The notes under the pieces are model-generated. The model had not been told where the DNA came from, did no database searches, and saw nothing but the letters and a program-made list of their open reading frames with translations. DNA of 64,000 bases from Tumebacillus algifaecis (lineage in GTDB: Bacteria > Bacillota > Bacilli > Tumebacillales > Tumebacillaceae): assembly GCF_002243515.1 (NCBI RefSeq), contig NZ_CP022657.1, positions 216,001 to 280,000 on the forward strand. The letters run 5' to 3'. The translations under genes were made by a program, and so were the position numbers. Below are positions 63,716 to 64,000 of this stretch, piece after piece. Each line of letters begins with the position of its first letter. The stretch's first letter is position 1.

Positions 63716-63718
63716 GAT

Positions 63719-64000
63719 CTATTGCACGAGGCGCAGGAACGCTTCGAGGCGGTCCATCGCTTTTGCTAAGTTGTCGCGCGAAGTCGCATAGGAAATGCGG
63801 AAGTTGTTCGGGGCGCCAAAGCCGGAACCGGGCACGAGTGCGATTTTCGCATGTTCGAGCAACAGCGCGGCAAAATCGTCCGATTTGTTGATCGCTTTGC
63901 CCTGATACGACTTGCCGTACGTGGCGGAGCAGTTCGGGAAGACGTAGAACGCACCGCTTGGCGTGTCGCAGGTCAGATGGGGCATGTGGCGGAGTCGTTC
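63719..64000 (-). CDS. Aspartate aminotransferase-type PLP enzyme, C-terminal part
   Basis: Only the last 94 residues are inside the window. PSGAFYVFPN, KIALVPGSGFGAPNNFRISYA with the substrate carboxylate-binding Arg, and LAKAMDRLEAFL are typical of class I/II aminotransferases of the AspB/AAT Ib group in Bacilli. The PLP Lys lies beyond the window edge. Confidence 0.88.
   Translation of the reverse strand, partial: ERLRHMPHLTCDTPSGAFYVFPNCSATYGKSYQGKAINKSDDFAALLLEHAKIALVPGSGFGAPNNFRISYATSRDNLAKAMDRLEAFLRLVQ

Overview
The window looks like chromosomal DNA of a moderately GC-rich, endospore-forming Firmicute. The evidence is Gram-positive Shine-Dalgarno sites (AGGAGG), many GTG/TTG starts, Rho-independent terminators after most operons, three metabolite- or tRNA-sensing leaders typical of Bacilli (glycine T-box, Mn2+ yybP-ykoY riboswitch, guanine riboswitch), a gerA-type germination operon, a YjcZ-like sporulation peptide and a BclB-type collagen-like exosporium protein. 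The gene mix fits the Alicyclobacillaceae (Tumebacillus-like), but that placement is inference. I see no tRNA, rRNA, CRISPR array, insertion sequence or prophage.

Layout. 1-6.7 kb: RNA-related housekeeping genes (RluF-type pseudouridine synthase, CshA-like DEAD-box helicase with a repetitive RGG tail, YwbE, an ABC-F protein) and a double GNAT. 7.0-9.4 kb: a distinctly AT-rich two-gene island, a DUF3696-type AAA ATPase followed by an unrecognised PIN-like protein, which is a candidate defence module. 9.6-18.6 kb: HrpB helicase; a FusB-like EF-G-binding protein behind a leader peptide and a 16-bp perfect inverted repeat; an ATP-grasp enzyme, a soluble chemoreceptor-like protein, an aldo-keto reductase and an isochorismatase-GNAT fusion. 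18.8-26.0 kb: a spore-surface island with a 992-residue collagen-like protein, two small proteins sharing its N-terminal domain, and two GT2/TPR glycosyltransferases. 27-38.7 kb: T-box-controlled glycyl-tRNA synthetase, a tandem pair of secreted M15-type peptidases, DeoD, a lipoprotein, a phosphotransferase, riboswitch-controlled TerC, a PAS sensor kinase, TrhO and an MFS exporter.

38.8-50.7 kb: a CNNM/CorC membrane protein with an unusual hairpin between Shine-Dalgarno and start, a Hanks-type kinase, the guanine-riboswitch xpt-pbuX operon, a four-gene operon resembling the enterobacterial yjf/ygi clusters (lipoprotein, glutathionylspermidine-synthase-like, DUF350), MscL with a zinc ribbon, an MFS/DsbA pair, and a nitrilase plus GNAT that are fused as YhcX in Bacillus. 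50.8-54.6 kb: a 35-codon leader ORF, two tandem terminators and a heterodimeric ABC exporter, the architecture of B. subtilis bmrB-bmrCD. 54.7-64 kb: a ComEA-like HhH membrane protein, a sulfurtransferase, a Toprim protein, DUF423, the gerA-gerC-gerB operon behind a sigma-G-like promoter, several uncharacterised small genes, and the 3' end of an aspartate aminotransferase.

Recurring theme: much of the regulation here is by RNA leaders. Two antibiotic-type genes (the FusB-like protein and the BmrCD-like exporter) each sit behind a short leader peptide and mutually exclusive or terminator hairpins, and three more operons use T-box or riboswitch control. I had no tools, so family names rest on motif recognition, and coordinates of starts are chosen by Shine-Dalgarno spacing and family N-termini.
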